A model generated the notes under the pieces. It did not search any database and was not told where the DNA came from. It was given only the letters and a program-made list of their open reading frames with translations. 52,965 bases of DNA, taken from NCBI GenBank assembly GCA_016882265.1, contig VGVB01000015.1, positions 1 through 52,965 of the forward strand. The letters run 5' to 3'. A program made the translations under genes and the position numbers. This DNA is from Gammaproteobacteria bacterium. Its GTDB lineage: Bacteria > Pseudomonadota > Gammaproteobacteria > Steroidobacterales > Steroidobacteraceae. Below are positions 1 to 9,697 of this stretch, one piece after another. The stretch's first letter is position 1. The number at the start of each line of letters is the position of its first letter.

Positions 1-74
1 GGGCGCGCCAGCAGCGCGGCGCGCGTGGCGGCATCGCTCGCGGCCCAGTCGCTGACCGGCAGCCGCGCGCTCAT
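1..74 (-). CDS. hisD: Histidinol dehydrogenase, N-terminal fragment
   Basis: Only the first 24 codons lie in the window; the gene runs off the left edge. The visible protein begins MSARLPVSDW and continues with an Ala/Arg-rich stretch ending LLARP, which resembles the N-terminal region of HisD, the NAD-dependent enzyme for the last two steps of histidine synthesis. The ATG at 72-74 overlaps the hisG stop as ATGA, so translation is probably coupled. The identification rests mostly on the conserved hisG-hisD order, because too little sequence is present to show catalytic residues. Confidence 0.75.
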   Translation of the reverse strand, partial: MSARLPVSDWAASDAATRAALLAR

Positions 75-967
75 GCGAGCATCTTCTCGACCGGCAGCAC
101 GAGGATCGCCGAAGCGCCGGCGGCTTTCAGGCTCTCCAGCGTCTCCCAGAACACGTTCTCGCGGCATACCGCGTGCAGTGCGACCTTCTCATCGGTGCCC
201 TCGAGCGGCAGGATGGTCGGGTGTTCGCTGCCGGGCAGCAGCGCGGTGATGCGCGGCAGCGCGGCGCGCGGCGCGTGCAGCATGATGTACTTGCTCTCGC
301 GCACCTGCTGCACGCCATCCATGCGCACCAGCAGCCGCTCCATCCACTCGCGCTTGGCGCTGCTGACCGGCACCGGCGTGCGGATCAGCGCCGCCTGACT
401 GTCGAGCACCGTCTCGACCTCGCGCAGGCGGTTGGCGGCCAGTGTGCTGCCGGACGAGACCAGGTCGCAGATCAGGTCGGCGCGACCGAGGCGCGGCGCA
501 ATTTCGACGGCGCCGGACAGCGCAACGATGTCCGCCTCGAGACCACGCGTCGCCAGCCAGCGGCCGAGGATGCGCGGGTAACTCGTGGCGATGCGCCGGC
601 CGCGCAGCGCCGCCGGCCCGCCGTAGTCGAATTCCTCGGGAACAGCGAGTGCCAGCCGGCAGCGGCCGAAGTCGAGCGTCATGACCTGTTCGAACGGCGG
701 CGCGGTCGCGCGGGCGGCGAATTCGAGGCGCTTCTCCTCGATGACGTTGAGCCCGACGATACCGAGGTCGCAGACGTCGTCCTGCACCAGGCCGGGGATA
801 TCGTCGTCCCGCACCAGCAGGATATCGAGCGGCAGATTCTCGCCGTAGCAGACGAGCTGGTCCTTGCCGCGGCTGTACTTGAGGCCGCAGCGCGTGACCA
901 GTTCGAGGGACTGGTCGGTCAGCCGCCCGGACTTCTGGATCGCGAGCTTGATGCGTTCGGGACTCAC
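71..967 (-). CDS. hisG: ATP phosphoribosyltransferase (long form)
   Basis: This is the first enzyme of histidine synthesis, which condenses ATP with PRPP and is classically feedback-inhibited by histidine. The 298-aa product matches the E. coli HisG length and carries its hallmarks: IQKSGRL near the N-terminus, VRDDDIPGLV, the PRPP-binding ICDLVSSGSTL, and ESKYIMLHAP with EKMLA in the C-terminal regulatory domain. It is therefore the long, HisZ-independent form. The chosen start is the GTG at 965-967, which gives VSPERIKLAIQ and overlaps the upstream regulator stop as GTGA. The open frame extends further upstream, but that part is unlike HisG and overlaps the regulator gene. Confidence 0.95.
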   Translation of the reverse strand: MSPERIKLAIQKSGRLTDQSLELVTRCGLKYSRGKDQLVCYGENLPLDILLVRDDDIPGLVQDDVCDLGIVGLNVIEEKRLEFAARATAPPFEQVMTLDFGRCRLALAVPEEFDYGGPAALRGRRIATSYPRILGRWLATRGLEADIVALSGAVEIAPRLGRADLICDLVSSGSTLAANRLREVETVLDSQAALIRTPVPVSSAKREWMERLLVRMDGVQQVRESKYIMLHAPRAALPRITALLPGSEHPTILPLEGTDEKVALHAVCRENVFWETLESLKAAGASAILVLPVEKMLA

Positions 968-1281
968 CGGCGGGCTCCCTCGCGCAGGTGCGCCGCGGCC
1001 AGCGCGTAGCCGCCGTGGCCGGCGGCGAGGTAGCGCGCGACGCGGCCGATCGTCGTCACGCTGACGCCGGTCTGCCGCTGGACCTCGCGATACGGCAGCC
1101 CGTCGCGCAGCAGCGCGACCACGGCCCAGCGATCCGCCATCGCCTGCAGCTCGGCCGGCGTGCACAGGTCGCGGAAGAACGCGCGCACCTCGTCCACGGT
1201 CTCCAGCGTCAGGATGGCGCTGTACAGGGCGCGCTCGTTCAGCACTTCCTGGCGCGGGCTGATGTTGCGATGGGCCTTCAT
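964..1281 (-). CDS. TrpR-family regulator (YerC/YecD, HisR-like) heading the his operon
   Basis: This 105-aa protein belongs to the YerC/YecD branch of the TrpR family. The core reads LCTPAELQAMADRWAVVALL and then a helix-turn-helix, YREVQRQTGVSVTTIGRVARYL. TrpR-type relatives called HisR are associated with histidine genes in several bacteria, and here the gene sits directly upstream of hisG with a GTGA overlap, so histidine-responsive repression is a reasonable inference. I chose the ATG at 1279-1281 because GAGG lies about 10 nt before it; a TTG at 1300-1302 would add seven residues but would lie inside the palindrome. A palindrome centred 31 nt upstream of the ATG is the probable autoregulatory operator. 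Confidence 0.85.
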   Translation of the reverse strand: MKAHRNISPRQEVLNERALYSAILTLETVDEVRAFFRDLCTPAELQAMADRWAVVALLRDGLPYREVQRQTGVSVTTIGRVARYLAAGHGGYALAAAHLREGARR

Positions 1282-1299
1282 GCCGGCGTTGCCTCGTAA

Positions 1300-1325
1300 C
1301 AATGTAATAGCACGCTAATACATTG
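1300..1325. promoter_or_regulatory. Near-perfect palindrome, probable operator of the TrpR-family regulator
   Basis: The inverted repeat pairs 1300-1311 with 1314-1325 around a 2-bp centre (AC). Eleven of 12 positions match, with half-site CAATGTAWTAGC. It begins 18 nt upstream of the regulator ATG and covers the likely -10 region (TATTAG on the minus strand). A TAGC-N2-GCTA core fits the general architecture of TrpR-family operators, although the flanks differ from the E. coli trp operator. It also lies about 24 nt upstream of the metX -35 box. No binding data; inferred from symmetry and position. Confidence 0.65.
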
Positions 1326-1348
1326 GCACAGGCAGTGCAAGCGAAATC

Positions 1349-1378
1349 TTGACGGACTGCGGGCCGGGCCCGTAGACT
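1349..1378 (+). promoter_or_regulatory. Sigma-70-type promoter of metX-metB
   Basis: TTGACG at 1349-1354 and TAGACT at 1373-1378 are separated by 18 bp. The predicted transcription start (about 1385) falls almost exactly at the 5' edge of the SAM-I riboswitch fold, which supports the call. Confidence 0.6.
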
Positions 1379-1383
1379 CCCCG

Positions 1384-1505
1384 CTGCTCATCGAGACCGG
1401 CCGAGGGAATAGGCCCTTTGACGCCGGGGCAACCACCGGGGCCCGTGACCGGAATGGTGCCAACTCCTGCGGCGGACCGTCGGACGTCCGCCGGCAGATG
1501 AGCGG
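1384..1505 (+). ncRNA. SAM-I riboswitch (S-box) upstream of metX
   Basis: The closing helix P1 is formed by CTGCTCATC (about 1384-1392) and GATGAGCGG (1497-1505). Inside lie S-box core elements in order: the GAGGGA...GGCCCTTTGACGCC block with the kink-turn side (about 1403-1425), GGGGCAACC (1427-1435), GGTGCCAACTCC (1456-1467), and a GC-rich P4-like hairpin before the 3' strand of P1. This order of conserved blocks is diagnostic of SAM-I. It controls methionine synthesis by binding S-adenosylmethionine. No U-tract terminator follows, so control is probably at translation, through the hairpin at 1561-1605. Confidence 0.93.
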
Positions 1506-1560
1506 TTGCAGCCGCCCGGCGTGCCGGGCGCACAAGGTTGCAGCCCGGTCCGCGGCAGCG

Positions 1561-1605
1561 GGCTCTCCGCAGGAGCGCGGTGCCAGCCGCAACGACCGGA
1601 GAGCC
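1561..1605 (+). promoter_or_regulatory. Hairpin sequestering the metX Shine-Dalgarno
   Basis: GGCTCTCC at 1561-1568 is perfectly complementary to GGAGAGCC at 1598-1605, and the latter holds the only good Shine-Dalgarno (GGAGAG), 6 nt before the metX ATG at 1610. Formation of this 8-bp stem would block initiation. It sits 56 nt after the riboswitch P1, consistent with a translational expression platform. The strand competing in the SAM-free state is not obvious to me. Confidence 0.7.
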
Positions 1606-1609
1606 AGAC

Positions 1610-2644
1610 ATGACTGTCGCCGCCGCAACGATCGAGCCTTTCCGGCCGGAAGCGCCGGCCATTCACGTCGAACAGGGACTGCTGCAACTGCCGCTGCTCG
1701 AGCTGCACCACGGTGGCAGCCTCGCGGACGTCACGATTGCGTGGCGTCTGGCCGGCGCGCCGCGTGCACCGGTGATTGCCGCGCTGGGCGGGATCTCGGC
1801 CAATCGGCTGGTGTTCGACAGCGACGTACCGGAGCGGGGCTGGTGGCGCGAGCTGGTCGGCCCGGGGCTGCCGCTCGACACGACCCGGTTTCGCGTGCTC
1901 GGCCTCGACTGGCTGGGCGGCAGTGGTGAGACCACCGGGCCGCGCCCGGGGCAGACGGACTTCCCGCGTATCGACGCGCGCGACCAGGCCGCAGTGCTGC
2001 TCGCCGTCGGTGACGCGCTCGGCATCGGCCGCCTGCACGCTTGCGCCGGCGCTTCCTACGGCGGCATGGTCGGACTGGCGCTGGCCGAGCGTGCGCCGGC
2101 CCGGGTCGGACACGTGCTCGCGATCAGCGCGGCCCACCGCAGCAACCCGCTGGCCACCGGCTGGCGCGCGGTGCAGCGCGCAATCGTGCGGCACGCGCTC
2201 GAGCTCGGCGATGGCCCGGGCGGGCTGCGCATCGCGCGGGCGCTGGCCATGACCACCTACCGCACGCGGGCGGAATTCAACGCGCGCTTTCCGGCCGGCG
2301 CGCTGGCCGATGGCGGGCGAGCGGAATTCCCGGTCGAGCGGTACCTGTTCGCGCGGGGTGACGAGTTCGCGGCGCGCCACCGGCCGGAGGCGTTCCTGTG
2401 CCTGTCCGAGTCCATCGACCTGCACGCAGTCGACCCGCGTCGGATTCGTACCCCGGTCACGCTGGCCGCGGTCGTCGAGGATCAGCTCGTGACCGCTGAC
2501 GACGTCCGCGAGCTGGCGGCGCGGCTGCCGGCGCCATGCCGGCTGCTCGAACTGCATTCGCGCTACGGTCACGACGCGTTCCTGAAGGAGCGGACGGCGC
2601 TGGCGCCGGCATTCGCTGCGGCGCTCGGTACGGCACCCACATGA
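1610..2644 (+). CDS. metX: Homoserine O-acyltransferase, MetX type (alpha/beta hydrolase)
   Basis: This enzyme activates homoserine by O-acylation, the committed step of methionine synthesis. The 344-aa protein has the MetX hydrolase fold: oxyanion region ALGGISANR, nucleophile motif GASYGG (Ser149), and triad partners Asp291 (VVEDQLV) and His321 (SRYGHDAFL). The chosen ATG is preceded by GGAGAG and by a SAM-I riboswitch. The acyl donor cannot be read safely: MetX proteins use acetyl-CoA or succinyl-CoA, and many gammaproteobacterial ones are succinyltransferases. Its stop overlaps metB as ATGA, so the two enzymes form a two-step unit. No homoserine dehydrogenase gene follows. Confidence 0.9.
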   Translation: MTVAAATIEPFRPEAPAIHVEQGLLQLPLLELHHGGSLADVTIAWRLAGAPRAPVIAALGGISANRLVFDSDVPERGWWRELVGPGLPLDTTRFRVLGLDWLGGSGETTGPRPGQTDFPRIDARDQAAVLLAVGDALGIGRLHACAGASYGGMVGLALAERAPARVGHVLAISAAHRSNPLATGWRAVQRAIVRHALELGDGPGGLRIARALAMTTYRTRAEFNARFPAGALADGGRAEFPVERYLFARGDEFAARHRPEAFLCLSESIDLHAVDPRRIRTPVTLAAVVEDQLVTADDVRELAARLPAPCRLLELHSRYGHDAFLKERTALAPAFAAALGTAPT

Positions 2645-3804
2645 CCGCGCCGTATACCCGCGAAACCCGCGCGGTCCGCGCCGGCATCGAGTCCGACACG
2701 CAGCATGGCGCGGTCGTGCCGCCGATCGTACTGTCCTCCACTTTTGCATTCGCCGGCCTTGGCCAGCCGCGCCGCTACGATTATTCGCGCTCCGGGAACC
2801 CGACCCGCGATCTGTTGGGCGAGGCGCTCGCCGATCTGGAGGGCGGTGCCGCCGGCATCATCACCGCGACCGGAATGGCGGCGGTGACGCTGGTACTCGC
2901 GCTGGTCCGGCCCGGTGAGCGGATCGTCGCTCCGCACGATTGCTACGGCGGCACCTGGCGCCTGCTCGATGCCTGCGCGCGCACCGGGCGCGCCGAGGTC
3001 GCCTTCGTCGACCAGGCCGACCCGACCGCGCTGGCCCGCGAGCTGGCGCGCCGGCCGCGGCTGGTGTGGCTCGAGACGCCGTCGAATCCGCTGCTGCGGC
3101 TGGTCGACATCGCCGCAATCGCCGCGCAGGCGCATGCCGCGGGGGCACTGGTCGCTGCGGACAACACGTTTCTGACGCCGCTGTGGCAGCGGCCGCTGGC
3201 GCTCGGCGCCGATCTGGTCGTGCACTCGACCACCAAGTACGTGAACGGTCACAGCGACCTGGTCGGCGGCGCGGTGGTGGCGCGCGAGGCGGCGCTCGGC
3301 GACGAACTGGCGTGGTGGGCGAACTGTCTCGGTCTCACCGGCGGCGCCTTCGATGCCTGGCTCGCGCTGCGCGGCCTGCGCACGCTGCACGTGCGCCTGC
3401 GCCAGCACCAGGACAATGCCGCCGCGCTGGCGGTGCTGCTGTCCGCACATCCGGCGGTCGCGCGCGTGCACTATCCGGGGCTGCCGGCGCACCCCGACCA
3501 CGCGCTGGCCACGCGCCAGCAGCAGGGTTTCGGCGCGATGCTGTCCTTCGAGCTGGCCGGCGGCCTGCCGGCGGTGCGGCGTTTTCTCGATGGACTGCGG
3601 TTCTTCTCGCTGGCCGAGTCGCTCGGCAGCGTCGAGAGCCTGATCGCGCACCCGGAGTCGATGACCCACGCGGCGATGTCGCCCGCGGCCCGCGCCGCGG
3701 CGGGCATCACGGCGGGGCTGCTGCGCCTGTCGGCCGGCATCGAGGCGACCGCCGATCTGCTCGCTGACGTCAGCGCTGGCCTCGAGCGGGCGGCGGCGGC
3801 GTAG
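2641..3804 (+). CDS. metB: Cystathionine gamma-synthase (PLP-dependent)
   Basis: The 387-aa Cys/Met-metabolism PLP enzyme matches the E. coli MetB length. It contains SRSGNPTRD, the cofactor-binding Asp174 (AADNTFLTP), and the Schiff-base lysine Lys199 in HSTTKYVNGHSD. It joins acyl-homoserine with cysteine to make cystathionine, directly downstream of MetX and under the same riboswitch. The C-terminal SLGSVESLIAHPESMTHA motif is typical of the cystathionine gamma-synthase/gamma-lyase group. An O-acetylhomoserine sulfhydrylase or gamma-lyase activity cannot be excluded from sequence alone, but the operon favours MetB. Confidence 0.9.
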   Translation: MTAPYTRETRAVRAGIESDTQHGAVVPPIVLSSTFAFAGLGQPRRYDYSRSGNPTRDLLGEALADLEGGAAGIITATGMAAVTLVLALVRPGERIVAPHDCYGGTWRLLDACARTGRAEVAFVDQADPTALARELARRPRLVWLETPSNPLLRLVDIAAIAAQAHAAGALVAADNTFLTPLWQRPLALGADLVVHSTTKYVNGHSDLVGGAVVAREAALGDELAWWANCLGLTGGAFDAWLALRGLRTLHVRLRQHQDNAAALAVLLSAHPAVARVHYPGLPAHPDHALATRQQQGFGAMLSFELAGGLPAVRRFLDGLRFFSLAESLGSVESLIAHPESMTHAAMSPAARAAAGITAGLLRLSAGIEATADLLADVSAGLERAAAA

Positions 3805-3837
3805 GGCGCCATTCGCCGGGCTGGCGCGCAGCGCGTT

Positions 3838-4896
3838 TCAGAGCCGGTCGAGGACCGCCTGGCCGGCCTGGCTGGTCGTCGCGGCCTGCGTGCCGCGCAC
3901 AGCGAGGTCGGCGGTCAGCACGCCGTCGCCGATCGACTGGTGGATAGCCTTTTCGAGCGCGGCCGCTTCAGTCTCGAGGCCGAGCGAGTGGCGCAACAGC
4001 AGAGCGGCGCTGCCGATGGCGCCGTACGGATTGGCGATGCCGCGGCCGGCGATGTCCGGCGCCGAGCCATGGATCGGCTCGTACAGACCGCGCGGGCCGT
4101 CGCCGAGCGAGGCGGAGGGCAGGAGCCCCAGCGAACCGGCGAGCGCCGCAGTCTCGTCGCTGAGGATATCGCCGAACAGGTTCTCGGTGACGAGCACGTC
4201 GTAGTACGCCGGGCGGGCGAGCAGCAGCATGGCCGCCGAGTCGACGAGCTGGTGTTCGAGGCCGCAGTCGCGGAACTCCTCCCGGATGACCCGGGTTACG
4301 ACCTGACGCCACAGGCGCGAAGTCTCGAGCACGTTGGCCTTGTCCACCGAGGTAATGTGCCGCCGCCGCCCGCGGGCGAGCCGGCCGGCCACGCGCGCGA
4401 TGCGCTCGATCTCGGCGACCGTGTACCGGCATTCGTCGCTGGCCGACTCGGCATCGCGGCTGCGCCGGCCGAAATAGATACCGCCGGTCAGTTCACGCAC
4501 GACCAGCAGGTCGACGCCGGCCAGCAACTCATCCTTCAGCGGGGACGCCCGGCGCAGGGCCGGGTGCGGTACGGCCGGGCGGAGATTGGCGAACAGGCCG
4601 AGTTCGGCGCGCAGCGCCAGGATCGCCTGTTCGGGCCGTACCTGCAGCGACGGGTCATGGAAGCGCGGGTCGCCGATCGCGCCGAACAGCACCGCATCGG
4701 CGCCGCGCGCGAGTGTCAGCGTTGCCGCCGGCAGCGGTTCGCCGCAGAGATCGATGGCCGCAGCGCCGACCGGTGCCTCCTCGAGCACGAACTGGTGCCC
4801 GCGGCGTCGGGCCACCGCCTCGAGACAGCGGCGCGCCTCGGCCGTCACTTCCGGGCCGATCCCGTCGCCGGGCAGGACCGCGATGCGCGCCTTCAT
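3838..4896 (-). CDS. leuB: 3-isopropylmalate dehydrogenase
   Basis: LeuB oxidises and decarboxylates 3-isopropylmalate in the third step of leucine synthesis. The 352-aa protein begins MKARIAVLPGDGIGPEV and carries VRELTGGIYFG, the catalytic SVDKANVLETSRLWR, the metal-binding Asp cluster in FGDILSDE, and the NAD-binding EPIHGSAPDIAG. The ATG at 4896 overlaps the leuD stop as ATGA. It is the last gene of the ilvC-leuACDB operon and ends 33 nt from the convergent metB. I see no obvious intrinsic terminator in that gap. Confidence 0.96.
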   Translation of the reverse strand: MKARIAVLPGDGIGPEVTAEARRCLEAVARRRGHQFVLEEAPVGAAAIDLCGEPLPAATLTLARGADAVLFGAIGDPRFHDPSLQVRPEQAILALRAELGLFANLRPAVPHPALRRASPLKDELLAGVDLLVVRELTGGIYFGRRSRDAESASDECRYTVAEIERIARVAGRLARGRRRHITSVDKANVLETSRLWRQVVTRVIREEFRDCGLEHQLVDSAAMLLLARPAYYDVLVTENLFGDILSDETAALAGSLGLLPSASLGDGPRGLYEPIHGSAPDIAGRGIANPYGAIGSAALLLRHSLGLETEAAALEKAIHQSIGDGVLTADLAVRGTQAATTSQAGQAVLDRL

Positions 4897-5471
4897 CGTC
4901 CGTTCTGCCGCTCGAAGGCCTCGATCGCCGGTGTCTGAGCAAGCAGGTGCCCCAGTTCGTCGACTCCGTGCAGCAGGCAGTGGCGCGCGAATGATTCGAG
5001 CGTGAACGGCAGCTCGCGCCCATCCGGCAGCCGCAGCCGGCAGGCGTCGAGATCCACTTCGAGCTCCGCGCCGGGGTGCGCCAGCAGCCACGCGTGCAGG
5101 CCGGCATCGACGACCATCGGCAGCAGGCCGTTCTTCAGCGCGTTGCTGCGAAAGATATCGGCGATTTCGCTGCTGATCACGACGCGGATGCCGTAGTCGT
5201 ACAACGCCCAGGCGGCGTGCTCGCGCGACGAGCCGCAGCCGAAATTGCGGCCGGCGACCAGGATCGCGCAGCCGGCGGCCTCGGGGCGGTTCAGAGCGAA
5301 CCCGGGTTGCGGCGCCCCGTCGGTGGTGTAGCGCCAGCCGGCGAACAGGTGGCGGCCAAGGCCGGTACGACTCGTGGTCGTGAGGTAGCGCGCCGGGATG
5401 ATCTGGTCGGTGTCGATATCGGTGGCGGGCAGCACCACCGTGCGCGAGCGCAGCCGGCCGAACGGTTCCAT
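4893..5471 (-). CDS. leuD: 3-isopropylmalate dehydratase small subunit
   Basis: The 192-aa swivel-domain subunit pairs with LeuC to isomerise 2- to 3-isopropylmalate. It shows the family signatures DIDTDQIIPARYL near the N-terminus and GRNFGCGSSREHAAWAL around residues 74-90, followed by IFRSNALKNGLLP. It lies 6 nt downstream of leuC and overlaps leuB by 4 nt, consistent with stoichiometric, coupled translation. Confidence 0.96.
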   Translation of the reverse strand: MEPFGRLRSRTVVLPATDIDTDQIIPARYLTTTSRTGLGRHLFAGWRYTTDGAPQPGFALNRPEAAGCAILVAGRNFGCGSSREHAAWALYDYGIRVVISSEIADIFRSNALKNGLLPMVVDAGLHAWLLAHPGAELEVDLDACRLRLPDGRELPFTLESFARHCLLHGVDELGHLLAQTPAIEAFERQNGR

Positions 5472-5477
5472 CGCGTT

Positions 5478-6883
5478 TCAGTCTCCCCGGTGTGCGAATT
5501 CGCGTGGGTCGGTGATGCAGCCGGTCGCGGCCGCGGCGGCCGCGGTCGCCGGACTCGCCAGCAGTGTGCGCACGCCCGGCCCCTGCCGGCCCTCGAAGTT
5601 GCGGTTACTGGTGCTGACCACGTACTGGCCGGGCGCGGCGATGTCGCCGTTCATGCCGAGGCACATCGAACAGCCGGCCTCGCGCCATTCGGCGCCCGCG
5701 GCGACGAAGGCGGCGGCGAGTCCCTCGGCCTCGGCGGCTGTCCTGACCTGCTCGGAGCCGGGCACGACCAGCACGCGTACGCCGGCCGCGACGCGCCGGC
5801 CACGCAGCACGGCGGCGGCGGCGCGCAGGTCGGACAGACGGGAATTGGTGCAACTGCCGATGAACACGAGATCGACACGCCGGCCGGCCAGGCGTTCGCC
5901 GGGAGCGAAGCCCATGTAGGCGAGCGCCTTCCGGTAGCTCGGGTCATCACGTGCCGGGATCGTGGCGCCGATCGCGCAGCCCATCGCCGGATTGGTGCCG
6001 AAGGTGATCATCGGCTCGATGCGGCCGGCGTCCAACGTTTCGGTGTGGTCGAACACGGCGCCGGAGTCGGTCGGCAGCGCGCGCCAGGCCGCGACCGCGC
6101 GCTCCCAGTCTGCGGCGGCCGGTGCGCGTGGGCGGCCGCGCAGATATTCGATCGTCGTGTCGTCGGGAGCAATCAGGCCGGCCCTGGCACCGGCTTCGAT
6201 GGACATATTGCAGACGGTCATGCGCTCGTCCATGGACAGCGCCCGGATCGCGGCGCCGCGGTACTCGAGCACATGGCCAGTGCCGCCGGCAACGCCGAGC
6301 CGGGCGATGATCGCCAGCACCAGATCCTTGGCGCCGACGCCCGGGGCCAGTGTGCCGGTGACCTCGACGGCGAGCGTCCGCGGCTTGCGTTGCAGCAGGC
6401 ACTGGGTCGCCAGTACGTGACCGACCTCGGTGGTGCCGATACCGAAGGCCAGGGCGCCGAAGGCGCCGTGCGTACTGGTATGGCTGTCGCCGCAGACGAC
6501 CACGCTGCCGGGCCAGGTCGCGCCGAGTTCGGGTCCGATCACATGGACGATGCCGCGGCGCCGGTCGCCGATGTCGAGCAGTTCGATGCCGGTGGCAGCC
6601 GCATGGCGCTGCAGCGCGGCGATCTGACTGGCGGCCGCGGCGTCGCGCATCGGCACGTGGCCGTACAGTTCGGCCGTTGCGGTCGGGGTCGAGTGGTCGA
6701 GCGTCGCCAGCGTGCGGTCCGGGCGGCGGACCCGCAGTCCGCGCGCGGCCAGCAGCGCGAATGCCTGCGGCGAGGTGACCTCGTGCACGAGATGCAGATC
6801 CACGTACAGCACGGCCGGGGTGTCGGCGGTTTCCGGCACGACCTCGTGAGCGTGCCAGATTCTGTCGAACATCGTCCGCGGGG

Positions 6884-6887
<4 letters not shown>
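5478..6887 (-). CDS. leuC: 3-isopropylmalate dehydratase large subunit (4Fe-4S)
   Basis: This aconitase-family subunit of about 469 aa carries the [4Fe-4S] ligands in [11 protein letters not shown] and CSMCLGMN, plus [23 protein letters not shown] and the C-terminal [12 protein letters not shown]. The preferred start is the ATG at 6887, giving [16 protein letters not shown] and overlapping the leuA stop as ATGA. MFDRIWH five codons later matches the usual family N-terminus and is an alternative. It works as a heterodimer with LeuD. Confidence 0.96.
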
Positions 6888-8443
<1,556 letters not shown>

Positions 8444-8462
8444 CGGCGTTCTGCTCCCTTGT

Positions 8463-9452
8463 TCAGGACCGCTCCTCGAGCCAGGGCATGCGCGCGCGCA
8501 GGCGGCGGCCGACTTTCTCGATCGGCTGAGCCAGGTCACGCTGCAGCAGCCGCCGGTAGCGCGGCTGGCCGCGGCGGTTCTCGCTGATCCACTGGCGGGC
8601 GAAGCGGCCGCTCCGGATCTCGCCGAGGATGGTCTTCATCTCGCGGCGTACCGCGCGGTTGATGACGCGCGGGCCGCGGGTCAGGTCGCCGTACTTGGCC
8701 GTGTCGGAAATGAAGCGGTGCATCTTGGCGATGCCGCCCTCGTGCAGCAGGTCGACGATCAGCTTCAGCTCGTGCAGGCACTCGTAGTAGGCGACCTCGG
8801 GCTGGTAGCCGGCCTTGACCAGCGTGTCGAAGCCGGCCACGACCAGTTCGGTCGCGCCGCCGCACAGCACGGCCTGTTCGCCGAACAGGTCGGTCTCGGT
8901 CTCCTCGGCGAAGGTGGTTTCGAGCACGCCGCCGCGGGTGCCGCCGATGCCGTCCGCATAGGCCAGCGCGCGGTGCTTCGCCTGGCCGCTGGCATCCTGC
9001 GCGACCGCGAGCAGGCAGGGTACGCCGCGGCCCTGCTGGTACTGGCGTCGCACCAGGTCGCCGGGGCCCTTCGGCGCGATCAGCACGACGTCGATGTCGC
9101 GCCGCGGGCGGATCTGCCGGAAATGGATGTTGAAGCCGTGGGCAAACAGCAGTGCCGCTCCCGGCTTGATGACCGTGCGCAGCTCGCGCCAGATCGCCGG
9201 CTGGGCGAGGTCGGGGGCCAGCATCGCGATCAGGTCGGCACCGGTCGCGGCGGCGACCGGGTCGACGGCACGCAGGCCGTCGCGGCGGGCGCGGGTGCGG
9301 CTCGGACCCGGGCGCACGCCGACGACCACATCGAAGCCGCTGTCGCGCAGGTTGAGCGCATGCGCTCGTCCCTGGCTGCCGTAGCCGATGATCGCGATCC
9401 GGGCGCCCTTCAGCGCACTCGGCCGGACGTTCTTGCGGGAATAGATGCGCAT
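8463..9452 (-). CDS. ilvC: Ketol-acid reductoisomerase (class I)
   Basis: The 329-aa enzyme converts acetolactate or acetohydroxybutyrate to the dihydroxyacid, using NADPH and magnesium. It has the Rossmann motif [19 protein letters not shown], the [15 protein letters not shown] block and the KARI C-domain with [14 protein letters not shown]. The short length marks class I. AGGAG lies 6 nt before the ATG. It is first in the ilvC-leuACDB operon, behind a Leu-rich leader peptide and terminator. No ilvBN genes accompany it here, so acetolactate synthase must be encoded elsewhere. Confidence 0.96.
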   Translation of the reverse strand: MRIYSRKNVRPSALKGARIAIIGYGSQGRAHALNLRDSGFDVVVGVRPGPSRTRARRDGLRAVDPVAAATGADLIAMLAPDLAQPAIWRELRTVIKPGAALLFAHGFNIHFRQIRPRRDIDVVLIAPKGPGDLVRRQYQQGRGVPCLLAVAQDASGQAKHRALAYADGIGGTRGGVLETTFAEETETDLFGEQAVLCGGATELVVAGFDTLVKAGYQPEVAYYECLHELKLIVDLLHEGGIAKMHRFISDTAKYGDLTRGPRVINRAVRREMKTILGEIRSGRFARQWISENRRGQPRYRRLLQRDLAQPIEKVGRRLRARMPWLEERS

Positions 9453-9497
9453 CGCAGACTCCTGTTGCCCCTGTTGTAGATGTCGGCTCCAGTAATG

Positions 9498-9534
9498 AAA
9501 AACCCCGCCCCGGTTCGGGTTCCGGTGCGGGGTT
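9498..9534 (-). terminator. Intrinsic terminator of the ilvC-leu attenuator
   Basis: Read on the minus strand, AACCCCGCACCGG pairs with CCGGGGCGGGGTT around an 8-nt loop with one mismatch, followed by a run of five Ts. It lies between the leader peptide stop and ilvC. The 5' arm can alternatively pair with a segment inside the leader (9570-9578), forming an antiterminator. Confidence 0.9.
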
Positions 9535-9558
9535 GCTGATCTCTGGTCTCGCCGGGTG

Positions 9559-9675
9559 TCAGCCCGTCGCCCCGCACCTTTGCCGCGCAAGCAGCAGCAG
9601 GCCCAGCTCGGGAAGCAGAGCGATCGTCTTCACTGTGGTCGGCCTCGTCACGGTGTCCGTTCGCTCGTGCGTCAT
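9559..9675 (-). CDS. ilvC-leu operon leader peptide (attenuation)
   Basis: This is a 38-codon open frame starting MTHERTDTV. Its second half contains seven leucines in ten residues (positions 20, 21, 24 and 26-29) in the run [13 protein letters not shown], and it ends RQRCGATG. A terminator hairpin follows, then ilvC. The bases GGTGCGGGG inside its last codons (9578-9570) are exactly complementary to CCCCGCACC, the 5' arm of the terminator (9532-9524). Ribosome stalling at the Leu codons would leave that segment free to form an antiterminator. This is the classical arrangement for transcription attenuation responding to charged tRNA-Leu, with minor Ile/Val content. Confidence 0.85.
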   Translation of the reverse strand: MTHERTDTVTRPTTVKTIALLPELGLLLLARQRCGATG

Positions 9676-9697
9676 GGTGCGGTGCAAGATGCGCGGA

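Noticed and set aside
1282..1302. TTG start giving seven extra residues to the TrpR-family regulator
   Set aside because: It would lie within the palindrome; the ATG at 1281 has GAGG upstream and fits the family length.
1513..1530. GC hairpin after the SAM-I aptamer as a transcription terminator
   Set aside because: The stem is strong but no T-run follows; the downstream Shine-Dalgarno-sequestering stem is a better expression platform.
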